64,000 nucleotides of DNA. It comes from Streptomyces sp. SID12488. GTDB taxonomy: Bacteria; Actinomycetota; Actinomycetes; Streptomycetales; Streptomycetaceae. This document shows positions 8,458 to 19,210 of this stretch, one piece after another. Within the stretch, counting starts at the first letter, position 1; each line of letters starts with the position of its first letter. The translations under genes and the position numbers were made by a program. The notes beneath the pieces were generated by a model. It saw only the letters and a list, made by a program, of their open reading frames with translations. It searched no databases and had not been told where the DNA came from. The stretch lies in NCBI RefSeq assembly GCF_010548275.1, contig NZ_JAAGLT010000023.1:62001-126000 (forward strand), in the 5' to 3' direction.

Positions 8458-8655
8458 ATGTACGTACTCATCGTCCCGGCAGCACTCCCCTTCGTCCTCC
8501 TCGCCACCGTCATGGGCCTGTCCTGGTGGGAGGACCGCATCCTTCCGGTGCCGCCGGCCGAGCCGGCCGAGCCGGCCGAAGCTCCCGCCGAGGCTCCGTT
8601 CGCCCCAGCGGCCCCTGCCCACCTCGCCGAGCTCGCCCGTGTCAGCACGCGTTGA
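8458..8655 (+). CDS. small single-TM protein with Pro/Ala/Glu tail
   Basis: A 65-residue protein: one N-terminal membrane helix (MYVLIVPAALPFVLLATVMG) followed by a PAEPAEPAEAPAEAP low-complexity stretch. AGGTGG lies 6 nt before the ATG. The Pro/Ala/Glu segment comes from a short nucleotide repeat around 8551-8590. Not recognised. Confidence 0.45.
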   Translation: MYVLIVPAALPFVLLATVMGLSWWEDRILPVPPAEPAEPAEAPAEAPFAPAAPAHLAELARVSTR

Positions 8656-8795
8656 CAAGGGAAGTCGCCGGGCGTTGACTGGAAGCACGGCGTAGGGCTA
8701 TGCCACTCCGGTTCACTCGGTCGGTGCATTCCACCTTCCCGCTTCGCCCGGACCCCGCGGACTCAGGAACTTTTCCGCGATCCGGAGGCCCGGCA

Positions 8796-8981
8796 ATGAT
8801 CCTGTGGATTCTTCTCCTTCTGCTGATCCTGATGGTGTTCGGCTTCGGCTTCACCATGCAGGCCCTCTGGTGGGTCGCCGCCGTACTGCTGGTCGTCTGG
8901 ATCGTCGGCTTCGCCAAGCGCGGGCGCGGCGGTGGCAGGCGTAGCGGTGGCAGCCGCCGATACGGCCGCAGCCGCGGGTAA
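8796..8981 (+). CDS. small hydrophobic stress-type protein
   Basis: A 61-residue protein: MILWILLLLLILMVFGFGF, then ALWWVAAVLLVVWIVGF and a Gly/Arg/Ser tail. This two-helix LLLL-FGFGF-ALWW pattern recurs in Streptomyces small hydrophobic proteins. GGAGG lies 7 nt before the ATG. It is a paralogue of the helix region encoded at 7788-8060. Confidence 0.7.
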   Translation: MILWILLLLLILMVFGFGFTMQALWWVAAVLLVVWIVGFAKRGRGGGRRSGGSRRYGRSRG

Positions 8982-9088
8982 TCGACACCAGGCACTCTCC
9001 CAAGGTGCTCTCCCACCCGCGGGAACGGCGGCCTGTACGGCAGCAATCGCGCGGGAGCCCATCCAGCGAACGAGCAGAGGACAACCTC

Positions 9089-9262
9089 ATGAGCGTCGGA
9101 CAGACGATCAAGCACAAGACCCAGGCGTTCAAGGGCCGGGTCACCGAACGTGTCGGCCGGGCCACCCGCAACAGGCGACTGCAGCGCGAAGGCAGGATCG
9201 ACCGGGTCTCCGGAAACCTGAAGCAGTCGGGCGACAAGGCCAAGGACGCCTTCAAGCCCTAA
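9089..9262 (+). CDS. CsbD family stress protein
   Basis: A 57-residue hydrophilic protein matching CsbD: KGRVTERVGRATRNRRLQRE and GRIDRVSGNLKQSGDKAKDA reproduce the family's K-x-x-E-x-x-G-x-x-T-x-x-x-x-L-x-x-x-G pattern. The ATG at 9089 has AGAGGA upstream. CsbD is a general-stress (sigma-B regulon) protein in Bacillus; the exact role is unknown. Confidence 0.85.
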   Translation: MSVGQTIKHKTQAFKGRVTERVGRATRNRRLQREGRIDRVSGNLKQSGDKAKDAFKP

Positions 9263-9401
9263 TGGGACCACCAACGCCCCGGATGGTGCCCACGCCGCGT
9301 GGACGCCATCCGGCAGAGCAACCCGGAATCAGCCCACAGGAATTGACGGGAACGGCAACGAAGCCGAACAGCCTACGAGCCGAGAGCCGGAGAAGGCCGC
9401 T

Positions 9402-9695
9402 GTGCTCACCATCGTGATCATCGCCGTGATGGTCATCGCGGCGGTCATCTTCTTCGTCGTTGGACGTGGACGCTTCCGGGCCGGTGAAGGGCGCGGGATG
9501 AAGCGCCGCTTCGGACCCGAGTACGACCGTGCCGTCGCCGACCACGACGGTGACACCAAGGCGGCCGAGCGGGATCTCGGCGAGCGTGTGGAGCGGCACG
9601 GCTCCCTCACGCTCGGCTGCTCCACATGTCAGCGCTCGCCGGCCAGTGGCACCGTCCTCCCCGCAGGAAGCACAGCCGCCGCAGGAACCCGGTAG
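9402..9695 (+). CDS. membrane-anchored protein, C-terminally altered
   Basis: A 97-residue protein: an N-terminal membrane helix (MLTIVIIAVMVIAAVIFFVV) and the block MKRRFGPEYDRAVADHDGDT followed by KAAERDLGERVERHGSL. From memory this block is typical of a Streptomyces family that continues for another ~80 residues with a conserved helical region. Here the homology ends at HGSLTL and is replaced by a Cys/Ser/Ala-rich tail. The GTG start has GGAGAAGG upstream. Confidence 0.6.
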   Translation: MLTIVIIAVMVIAAVIFFVVGRGRFRAGEGRGMKRRFGPEYDRAVADHDGDTKAAERDLGERVERHGSLTLGCSTCQRSPASGTVLPAGSTAAAGTR

Positions 9696-9742
9696 GTGAA
9701 CCGCACCGGCCGACCGCGGCGGCTGTGTGCTGACTGAAGCAC

Positions 9743-10267
9743 TCAGTCCGATCCGGCCGGCGGCTCCGAGACAGCCCGGGCCTCGGACCGTGCGGCGTGC
9801 CGCATGACGAACTGCGGCAACGCCCCCCACAGGCCGCCGCACACCAGCAGCGTCGCACTCCCCGCGATCACGCCCTCGACCCGGCCGAGCACCACGTCGA
9901 CGACGAGCAGCACGGAGCCGGTGAGGGTCAGCATCAGGACGCTCATACCCGCCCCCGCCAGCCGTGAGGAGATCATGACGATCTCGGGCTTGGCCCCGTG
10001 TTGGAACAACGTGCGGTGTAGCGCGGCGGGCGTGGTGAACAGGGCCGCCGTGAGCACCGCGAGCAGTAGCGTCGTGATGTACATGGAGCGCTGCGCCGTG
10101 TCGAGCGTGGAGAAGCGGGCGGTGAAGGCCAGCGTCAGCAAAAACGCGAACAGGATCTGGACCCCGGTCTGGATGATCCTCAGCTCCTGGAGCAGCTCGC
10201 CGAAGTTGCGATCGGCCCGCTCCAGCGTCGTCTCCTCGCGCGGCGTTCGGGAATTCTCCTCAGCCAT
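9743..10267 (-). CDS. DUF6328 family membrane protein
   Basis: A 174-residue protein with about four helices. The N-terminal block FGELLQELRIIQTGVQILFA followed by FLLTLAFTARFSTL is characteristic of DUF6328, followed by helices near residues 60-80, 105-125 and 130-150. The ATG at 10267 is preferred because the family block begins shortly after; an upstream start at 10327 would read into DNA that looks like mobile-element coding sequence. Function unknown. Confidence 0.75.
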   Translation of the reverse strand: MAEENSRTPREETTLERADRNFGELLQELRIIQTGVQILFAFLLTLAFTARFSTLDTAQRSMYITTLLLAVLTAALFTTPAALHRTLFQHGAKPEIVMISSRLAGAGMSVLMLTLTGSVLLVVDVVLGRVEGVIAGSATLLVCGGLWGALPQFVMRHAARSEARAVSEPPAGSD

Positions 10268-10543
10268 GTCCTGCCAACCTATTCGAAAGCCCCGCAACGG
10301 TCCCCGGCCGGACAGAGCATTCCACATGACGGCCGCGACGACGATGCTGCAGCGGACACGGACGTCCCGGTACCAGCGGACCTGGTCGGCCGCGCCGTTG
10401 GCTTTGCGGAGCTGGTTGCTGAGCTGTGTTGCGGTGGCTGCAGCCTCGGCTCGGCTACCTCAGTCCCACGGGTTACGAGGCCGCTCTCGCGGCGTGAACT
10501 CCACACCGATGGTGGCTGTCGAAGCGGAACAAGTTCAGTCTGA
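10268..10543 (-). pseudogene. remnant of a mobile-element protein
   Basis: On the minus strand, about 10320-10460 can be read as ...ATATQLSNQLRKANGAADQV then RWYRDVRVRCSIVVAAVMW, a helical segment that looks like the end of an element-borne mobilization-associated protein. It has no start of its own and its frame runs into the DUF6328 leader. This marks the left edge of the mobile-element debris; the assignment is tentative. Confidence 0.3.
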
Positions 10544-12261
10544 TCACCGTACCTTTCCGGGCCGTTCGTCTCGGCTCGGCGAGGGCCGGACAGCACGGCC
10601 GCCCGTCGCCGCAGCGATGGTGTGGTCAGGCATTGCGGAGGCGTCGGCGGGCAGGTCGGCCATGCGCCGCAACCGCCACACCAGCACGTCACTGACAGAA
10701 CCGGCGGTGCCCAGCTCCCGCCGTCCGGCGGCCTCGGCCAGCAAGGTGGCCGGGTCGTGTCCGGTGCTCTCAACGTCGGCGAGAGTGGCTGCCAGGGCAT
10801 GCCAGCCCGGCTCGGCCAGGATCTGCTCGGCCAGCTCGGGTGCCGCCGCCCGTAGACGAGCGGCCTGCTGGTGCCGCAGCGGTTGTGACAGGCGCCGGCC
10901 GCGCTGGTAGAGCGCGCGCATGGGGATACTGGCTGCGGTTTGGTAGGCGGTGCGCAGGTGCTCGGCGGCCTCGCGGGCGGCGGCGGCTTGCTGGGCGTGC
11001 TCCTTCTTCGCATGCCAGTGGGCGGCGGCGGTGACGAGGAAGAACGGCATGTCGATCGCCATCGCGGTGGTGGCGCCGTCTTCCCCGCGGCCGAGTGCCG
11101 GCCCGCTGTAGACGAGGTCGCGGGCAGCCTGGCGCAGGGCGCGGTCGTGCCCGTGTTCGGCCTTTATGTGGGAGCGGGTGGCCCGCTCGAATACGGCGGC
11201 GGCCTGACGCAGTTCGGTGCGGGTGTGGGCGGCGGAGGTCTTGGCGAGCGCGTCCAGGACCTCCCCGGCAGCTGCGACGTGCGCGGCCACCTGGCCGTCC
11301 TCACCGTTGTCGATGACCAGCACCGCCTGCCACGCCGCAGCGGCTGTCCTGCGGCGCGCGGTGGCCGGACCGCTCGGCGCCGGGCCCGTGGCCTGGTCCG
11401 AGGGCGTGTCGGCACCCTGCCTCGGGGCGTCACCGGACCAGCGCTTGCGGATACGGGGCAGGGACAGGTCGGGGGAGAGGGTGGAGCCCGCGTAGTAGAC
11501 CGGCTCCCTCTGCCCGTTGCGGTTGTCCGGGAGGGCGACCTTGTAGCCGAGCAGGTCGCCGGAGGGTGCAACGCGCTTGCGGATCAGCAGGCCGGCGGCG
11601 GCCAGGCGATCGAAGAACTCCTCCTCGCTCGTGGCTCCTGCCACTGCCCGTCGTACGGTCTCCCGCAGTTCCTCGGACGCCGGCCGCTCCCTGCCCTCGC
11701 GTTCGGCCTTGTGGCGTTCGGCGCTGGTGGGGCGTTTGGAAGCGGTGCCGTCCCCGGGTGCGACCTGGTGCAGGCCGAGTTCCTTCTCGATGAGGCGGCA
11801 TTCGGCCTGGGCGCGTTTGCCGGAGCGGTGGTGGTCGGGGCGGCGGCCGTCTTCGCGTACGAGGGTGGCGATGATGTGGATGTGGTCGTCTGCGTGGCGG
11901 ACGGCGGCCCAGCGGCAGCCCGCGCCGTCGCCGGGGTCGATGCCGGTGGCGGCGACCATGCGGCGGGCGATGTCGCCCCACTGCTCGTCGCTGAGGATCG
12001 GTCGTCGGGCGCGGCCCGCACCGAGCCGTGCCAGACGTGCTCGTCGGGACGCTGGTCCGCGTCGAGAAGGGACAGAGGCTGGTCGAGCAGGTGCCGGAGA
12101 TCCTTCTCCGTCGCCGAGGGATCGCGGCCGGGATCGGGCGCCATACCGTCGAAGGAGGCGACCAGGTGTGGGTCGGTGTGCTCCTCGTGGGTGCCCTTGC
12201 CGTACAGGTAGATCAGGAGTCCGAGGGTCCTGCTGCCCTGCTTGTGGATCCGGGGGATCAA
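10544..12261 (-). pseudogene. MobP-type relaxase, frameshifted
   Basis: Reading from a TTG at 12261 gives IPRIHKQGSRTLGLLIYLYG, GTHEEHTDPHLVASFDGMAP and LLDQPLSLLDADQRPDEHVW, the N-terminus of Streptomyces mobilization relaxases. At about 12000-12001 the frame must shift by one base to continue as PILSDEQWGDIARRMVAATG, followed by RHADDHIHIIATL, which is the HxDxxHxH metal-binding motif. Restoring one G (plus strand) makes a continuous protein of about 570 residues. The rest is long, helical and hydrophilic. The TTG overlaps the mobC stop (TTGA). As given, catalytic Tyr region and metal motif are in different frames, so the gene is broken unless this is a sequencing error. Confidence 0.75.
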
Positions 12262-12749
12262 GCCGCCTGCTCCTCCTGTCGGTTGGTGATCCTGTCGGCC
12301 GCATGTTGGACTGCCTGCGCGGCGCGTTGCAGATCGGCTAGGGCGGCGGCGAAGTGGGGTGCGTCGCCACCGGAGTTGAGGGCCCTGGCGGCTTGGTTGA
12401 CGTTGCTGCCGGCCCAGCCGAGCTGACGGCGTACGCCGAACAGCGCGGTCAGGATGTCCCGTTCCGTGGCGATGGCTGCTGCGGTGCGGGACTGGTCGCG
12501 AGCGGCGGCAAGGGCGGAGTGGGCCAGGAACCCGGCCACGCTCATGTCGACGTGCTCGGCGCCGGACTGGATGATGGCGAGTTCCTGTTCGTTGAGGCGG
12601 ACGCTGTGGGCGGGGCGCTGCTTCTTGTCGCGCGGACGCGACTTCCCCTTCTTGGCCTTGCCCTTGCGACTGGCCTGGCCTGGCTGCGATCCGCCCTCGG
12701 TCGCAGCCTTCCCGTCCGGCGCCCCTTGGTGCCGGACGGGCTCCGCCAC
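12258..12749 (-). CDS. MobC-like relaxosome accessory protein
   Basis: Conserved part: AHSVRLNEQELAIIQSGAEH, a ribbon-helix-helix-like segment, then GWAGSNVNQAARALNSGG, the MobC signature N-x-N-Q-x-A-R-x-L-N. MobC proteins help relaxases melt and bind oriT. The start is uncertain: the frame is open to 12872, but that extra part overlaps DNA homologous to the plus-strand recombinase, so the native 5' end may be lost. The GTG at 12749 is used here. The stop overlaps the relaxase TTG. Confidence 0.6.
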   Translation of the reverse strand: MAEPVRHQGAPDGKAATEGGSQPGQASRKGKAKKGKSRPRDKKQRPAHSVRLNEQELAIIQSGAEHVDMSVAGFLAHSALAAARDQSRTAAAIATERDILTALFGVRRQLGWAGSNVNQAARALNSGGDAPHFAAALADLQRAAQAVQHAADRITNRQEEQAA

Positions 12750-12783
12750 CCCCGGGGCGGGGGCGGGTTCGAGCGCTCCCCCT

Positions 12784-13941
12784 TCGGATGCCAAGACCTG
12801 GCTCGCCCAGGCCCAGACCGACGCCCGCCGAGGCGAGTTCGTCGATCCACGTGACGGAGCCATCTCCCTCAAGGACTACATCGCGACCCACTGGTGGCCC
12901 ACTCAGAGCGGCGACCCGTCCACTCTCGAACGCATCGAGCAGCGGGTCCGGCGGCACATCGTCCCGCACCTCGGTGCGCTGCCGCTGAACAGCGTCGGGA
13001 CTGAGTCGTTGCGGGGCTGGAAGAAGCGGCTGGAGAAGGACCTCGGCCCTACGTCGATCCGTCTCGTCTGGGCGACGCTGTCGGGCGTGCTCCAGGCCGC
13101 CGTCGAAGACCGCCGCCTCGCACGCAACCCGTGTCGCGCAAGTACGGTCCGCCCTCCGGCGGCAGCGCCCGGCAGGGTCGACGCGTGGCCGCCCGACCGG
13201 GTCCTGGCGGTCCGGGCAACTCTGTCCGAGCGCTATCGCGTCCTCGTCGAGATCGGAGCCGGCCTCGGACTCCGGCAGGGAGAGGCGTTCGGCCTGTCCA
13301 TGGAGGACATCGACTTCGACGCGGAAGTCGTCCATGTCCGCCGCCAGATCAAGATGGTGCGGACAAAGCTGTGCTTCGCGCTCCCCAAGGGCCGCAAGGT
13401 CCGCGACGTGCCCCTGCCCTCAAGCGTCGCCAAGGCCATACGACAACACATGGAGGTCTTCGAACCCGTGCCGGTCACCATGGCGTGGGACGACCCGCGC
13501 CCGGCCGAGACGCCGGTGGAGGCCAAACACCGGCGGCCGAGGACGTACAACCTCCTGGTGACGGGGCGCGAGCGCAAGGCGATCAACCGGAACTTCTTCA
13601 ACTCCTACGTCTGGAAGCCGGCCCTGGCCGGGGCCGGCGTGATCGCCACGCTGGAGGAGAGCGCCCTGGACGGGGCCCGAGTCTGGGAGCCGTCCCGAGA
13701 ACACGACTACCACGCCCTGCGCCACTTCTACGCCTCCGAGCAACTGGAGGCCGGCGAGTCGGTCGTGTCCCTGGCCCGGTGGCTCGGCCACTCCGACCCC
13801 GGGTTCACCCTGCGGAAGTACGCGCACTTCCTGCCCCGCGCCGGTGCGCGCGGCAGCACCGCCATCGACGCGGTCTTCGTAGCCCGGCCGACCGGCAGAA
13901 GCCCGGTCCCGGCCCAAAGGCCCAGAGAAGTCCCACAGGTG
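12784..13941 (+). pseudogene. tyrosine recombinase lacking its N-terminus
   Basis: Homology to Streptomyces ICE integrases begins near KTWLAQAQTDARRGEFVDP and includes the SAM-like core-binding domain (SLKDYIATHWWPTQSGDPST...). Catalytic residues are all present: R in GLGLRQGEAFGL, K in the KGRKVRDVPLP strand, HALRH, LGHS and the nucleophile Tyr in LRKYAHFLP. Missing are the ~50 N-terminal residues that bind arm sites and a plausible start codon; the sequence upstream is the mobC 5' region. There is no in-frame stop after the conserved end, and the frame runs on to 15564 antisense to the murA-like gene. Both ends therefore appear rearranged. Confidence 0.75.
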
Positions 13942-14004
13942 CCGCCGTACCCCTTCCTGGCCCGCATTCGTGCAGGTCAGATAGGGTGTGGCGGCATCCT
14001 TCGT

Positions 14005-15534
14005 TCAGATGTCCCGGAAGATCTCGATCTGCGCCCCCACCGAGTTCAGCCGCTCCGCCAGATCCTCGTACCCCCGGTTGATGACGTACACGTTCCGGAG
14101 CACGGACGTGCCCTCCGCCGACATCATCGCCAGCAGGACCACCACCGCCGGTCGCAGCGCTGGCGGGCACATCATCTCGGCGGCTCGCCAGCGGGTCGGG
14201 CCCTCGACCAGTACCCGGTGCGGGTCGAGGAGCTGGAGGCGTCCGCCGAGGCGGTTCAGGTCGGTCAGATAGATCGCGCGGTTGTCGTAGACCCAGTCGT
14301 GGATGAGGGTCTTGCCCTGGGCGGAGGCCGCGATGGCTGCGAAGAACGGCACGTTGTCGATGTTCAGGCCCGGGAAGGGCATGGGGTGAATCTTGTCGAT
14401 CGGCGCCTCCAGCTTGGAGGGCCGGACCGTCAGGTCGACCAGCCGCGTACGGCCGTTGTCCGCGAAGTACTCGGGCGTACGGTCGTGGTCGAGCCCCATC
14501 TCCTCCAGGACCGCCAGCTCGATCTCCAGGAACTCGATCGGCACCCGGCGCACGGTCAGTTCGGACTCCGTGACGACCGCCGCCGTCAGCAGGCTCATCG
14601 CCTCGACCGGGTCCTCGGAGGGCGAGTAGTCGACGTCGACGTCGATGGTGGGTACGCCGTGCACGGTGAGCGTCGTCGTCCCGACGCCCTCGACGCGTAC
14701 GCCCAGGGCCTCCAGGAAGAAGCACAGGTCCTGGACCATGTAGTTGGAGGACGCGTTGCGGATGACGGTCACCCCGTCGTGCCGGGAGGCGGCGAGCAGC
14801 GCGTTCTCGGTGACGGTGTCCCCGCGCTCGGTCAGCACGATCGGGCGGCCGGGGGAGACGGAACGGTCGACCCGGGCGTGGTAGAGCCCCTCCGTCGCCG
14901 CGATGTCCAGCCCGAACCGGCGCAGCGCGATCATGTGCGGCTCGATGGTCCGGGTGCCGAGGTCGCAACCGCCGGCGTACGGCAGCCGGAAGCTGTCCAG
15001 GCGGTGCAGCAGCGGGCCGAGGAACATGATGATCGAGCGGGTCCGGCGGGCGGCCTCGGCGTCGATGGCCGCCATGTTCAGCTCGGCGGGCGGCACGATC
15101 TCCAGGTCGACGCCGTCGTTGATCCACCGCGCCCGTACGCCGATCGAGTTGAGCACCTCCAGCAGGCGGTACACCTCTTCGATGCGGGCGACGCGGCGCA
15201 GCACTGTGCGCCCCTTGTTGAGGAGCGAGGCGCACAGCAGCGCGACACACGCGTTCTTGCTGGTCTTGACGTCGATGGAGCCGGACAGCCGACGGCCACC
15301 GACCACGCGCAGATGCATCGGACCCGCGTACCCCAGAGAGACGATCTCACTGTCGAGCGCTTCACCGATTCGAGCGATCATCTCAAGGCTGATGTTTTGA
15401 TTCCCGCGCTCGATGCGGTTCACCGCGCTCTGACTGGTGCCGAGCGCCTCGGCGAGCTGCGTCTGTGTCCAGCCCCGATGCTGTCTGGCGTCACGGATGA
15501 GCTTGCCGATGCGTACGAGGTAGTCGTCTGCCAT
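14005..15534 (-). CDS. murA: HTH-fused UDP-GlcNAc enolpyruvyl transferase-like protein
   Basis: A 509-residue fusion. Residues ~8-65 are an XRE-type helix-turn-helix (WTQTQLAEALGTSQSAVNRI). Residues ~75-505 are an EPSP-synthase/MurA fold with SIDVKTSKNACVALL (the Lys-Asn pair of the active site), PYAGGCDLGTRT carrying the Cys at the position of the PEP-binding MurA cysteine, and FPGLNIDNVPFFAA near the end. MurA transfers enolpyruvate from PEP to UDP-GlcNAc, the first step of peptidoglycan synthesis. No Shine-Dalgarno precedes the ATG, and a dyad ends 13 nt upstream, suggesting a leaderless transcript. Whether it is the housekeeping MurA or a regulatory paralogue cannot be decided here. Confidence 0.85.
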   Translation of the reverse strand: MADDYLVRIGKLIRDARQHRGWTQTQLAEALGTSQSAVNRIERGNQNISLEMIARIGEALDSEIVSLGYAGPMHLRVVGGRRLSGSIDVKTSKNACVALLCASLLNKGRTVLRRVARIEEVYRLLEVLNSIGVRARWINDGVDLEIVPPAELNMAAIDAEAARRTRSIIMFLGPLLHRLDSFRLPYAGGCDLGTRTIEPHMIALRRFGLDIAATEGLYHARVDRSVSPGRPIVLTERGDTVTENALLAASRHDGVTVIRNASSNYMVQDLCFFLEALGVRVEGVGTTTLTVHGVPTIDVDVDYSPSEDPVEAMSLLTAAVVTESELTVRRVPIEFLEIELAVLEEMGLDHDRTPEYFADNGRTRLVDLTVRPSKLEAPIDKIHPMPFPGLNIDNVPFFAAIAASAQGKTLIHDWVYDNRAIYLTDLNRLGGRLQLLDPHRVLVEGPTRWRAAEMMCPPALRPAVVVLLAMMSAEGTSVLRNVYVINRGYEDLAERLNSVGAQIEIFRDI

Positions 15535-15546
15535 GAGGTTGAGGTT

Positions 15547-15562
15547 ATCTCAGATATGAGAT
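15547..15562. promoter_or_regulatory. ATCTC-N6-GAGAT operator upstream of the HTH-MurA gene
   Basis: ATCTCAGATATGAGAT: six-base arms ATCTCA/TGAGAT around a GATA spacer. It lies 13 nt upstream of the start codon at 15534, where it would overlap the core promoter of a short-leader or leaderless transcript. The same ATCTC-N6-GAGAT pattern occurs upstream of acnA. Confidence 0.6.
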
Positions 15563-15881
15563 GACGCCTCTTGTGGGATCCGCTCGGGTGACGGCTGGTC
15601 AGTCATCCTTCTTCGTGCGGGTCTTCCGCCACCCGAAGGGTCCGGGCAGATTCATCGATGTCGTACGGCGTCCTGTGGTGCTGCGCGTGTGTCGCGGACC
15701 GTTCTTGCCGCCTGTGGTGAACGACATGGATCGCCTGTTGATGTTCAGTCGGAGCCAAGGGAGTATCCGGAAGCTCTTGCGAAATGTGAGAGGCATGGGG
15801 GTCGCTTACCCCGGATCGGCGCAGTGATGGCTACATCACACTGCGGCCGGGCATGACCATTCGCCACCCATGCACTAGAGT

Positions 15882-15899
15882 TATCTCGACATCGAGATA
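15882..15899. promoter_or_regulatory. perfect 18-bp dyad upstream of acnA
   Basis: TATCTCGACATCGAGATA: arms of eight bases separated by CA, 106 bp before the acnA start. It shares ATCTC-N6-GAGAT with the dyad at the murA-like start and is a good candidate repressor or activator site. Confidence 0.65.
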
Positions 15900-15919
15900 T
15901 CTCTGCCGGTAAGGGTTAC

Positions 15920-15938
15920 CTCACTTAGCCTGACCTTA
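15920..15938. promoter_or_regulatory. candidate iron box (DtxR/DmdR type)
   Basis: CTCACTTAGCCTGACCTTA matches 14 of 19 positions of the DtxR-family consensus TWAGGTWAGSCTWACCTWA, with the right half nearly perfect. Aconitase is an iron-sulfur enzyme, so iron control would make sense. One half is weak, so this is tentative. Confidence 0.35.
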
Positions 15939-16004
15939 GCGGATCGGCCAAGTCGTCGTGGCGGCAGGATGCGGTGAACGCGCACATCAATGAAGGAGAC
16001 TGTC

Positions 16005-18722
<2,718 letters not shown>

Positions 18723-18741
18723 GCGATCCGGTAGGGCAGTT

Positions 18742-18777
18742 GGGCCGCACTCCCCGCTCAGGCGGGGAGTGCGGCCC
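18742..18777 (+). terminator. acnA terminator hairpin
   Basis: Two perfectly complementary 16-base arms (gggccgcactccccgc and its reverse complement) around a tcag loop, 20 nt after the acnA stop. No U-tract, as is usual in Streptomyces. Confidence 0.8.
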
Positions 18778-18826
18778 TTCGCGTGTGCGCATACACGTGT
18801 GCGCACTACGTGTGTACTCGCCCCTA

Positions 18827-19210
18827 TACCCAGCCCGGACCTACGAATGCGACGCATGCGGCCTGGTCATCGACCGGGACGACAACGCCGCACTCAACCT
18901 CGCCGCACTCGCGGCAGCCGTGACGACTGGTACCGGAGTGGCCGGAGACCAGGACACCGTCAAGGTGTCGAAGCCTCGTGGAGTCGACCAGAAGACCCGC
19001 ACCACCCGCCCTGGCCGTAAGGCCAGGGCGGGTGGTGCGGGCAGGTGGCGCAACTCTGCCGCACCAACGGCAGGCGGAAACGAGAGACCGTACTCAAGCC
19101 GAAGCCCTCGCGCTGTGGTGACGAGACGGACCTTCTGGGACGAAAAGCCCGGAATGCTGAGATTCATTGAGAATCGGAGCAACGGCATGGAGTCTTCGCA
19201 TGAGCGCTGA
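18827..19210 (+). pseudogene. tnpB (IS605-type OrfB) 3' remnant
   Basis: The frame reads TYECDACGLVIDRDDNAALN, the second Cys pair of the TnpB zinc finger and the last RuvC acidic residue (D-R-D-x-N-A-A-x-N), then a basic tail. Everything before the zinc finger, including the other RuvC residues, is missing and there is no start codon. A 21-bp perfect hairpin lies inside this tail. It is the decayed end of an IS200/IS605-family element. Confidence 0.75.
18996..19041 (+). repeat. 21-bp perfect inverted repeat in tnpB remnant
   Basis: Arms 18996-19016 and 19021-19041 are perfect reverse complements around a gtaa loop. In IS200/IS605 elements the 3' end of tnpB overlaps the guide (omega) RNA and a subterminal hairpin, so this may be the surviving right-end structure; it could equally act as a terminator. 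Confidence 0.6.

Larger units (their letters stand above)
15535..16004. other. divergent murA/acnA intergenic region
   Basis: About 470 bp holding both promoters. It contains two ATCTC-N6-GAGAT dyads (15547-15562, 15882-15899) and a DtxR-type iron-box-like sequence (15920-15938). A plus-strand open frame at 15561-15827 lacks a ribosome site and protein features and is not considered a gene. Confidence 0.6.

Noticed and set aside
15344..15359. ATCTC-N6-GAGCG inside the murA-like coding region as a third operator
   Set aside because: The right arm mismatches two of five bases and the site is within coding sequence; likely chance.
12454..15564. 1036-codon plus-strand open frame
   Set aside because: Only about 12784-13941 matches a recombinase; the upstream part is antisense to mobC and the downstream part antisense to the murA-like gene, a high-GC artefact combined with loss of the native ends.
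15561..15827. Possible 88-residue gene between murA-like and acnA
   Set aside because: No ribosome site or recognisable features, and it covers the regulatory dyad region.
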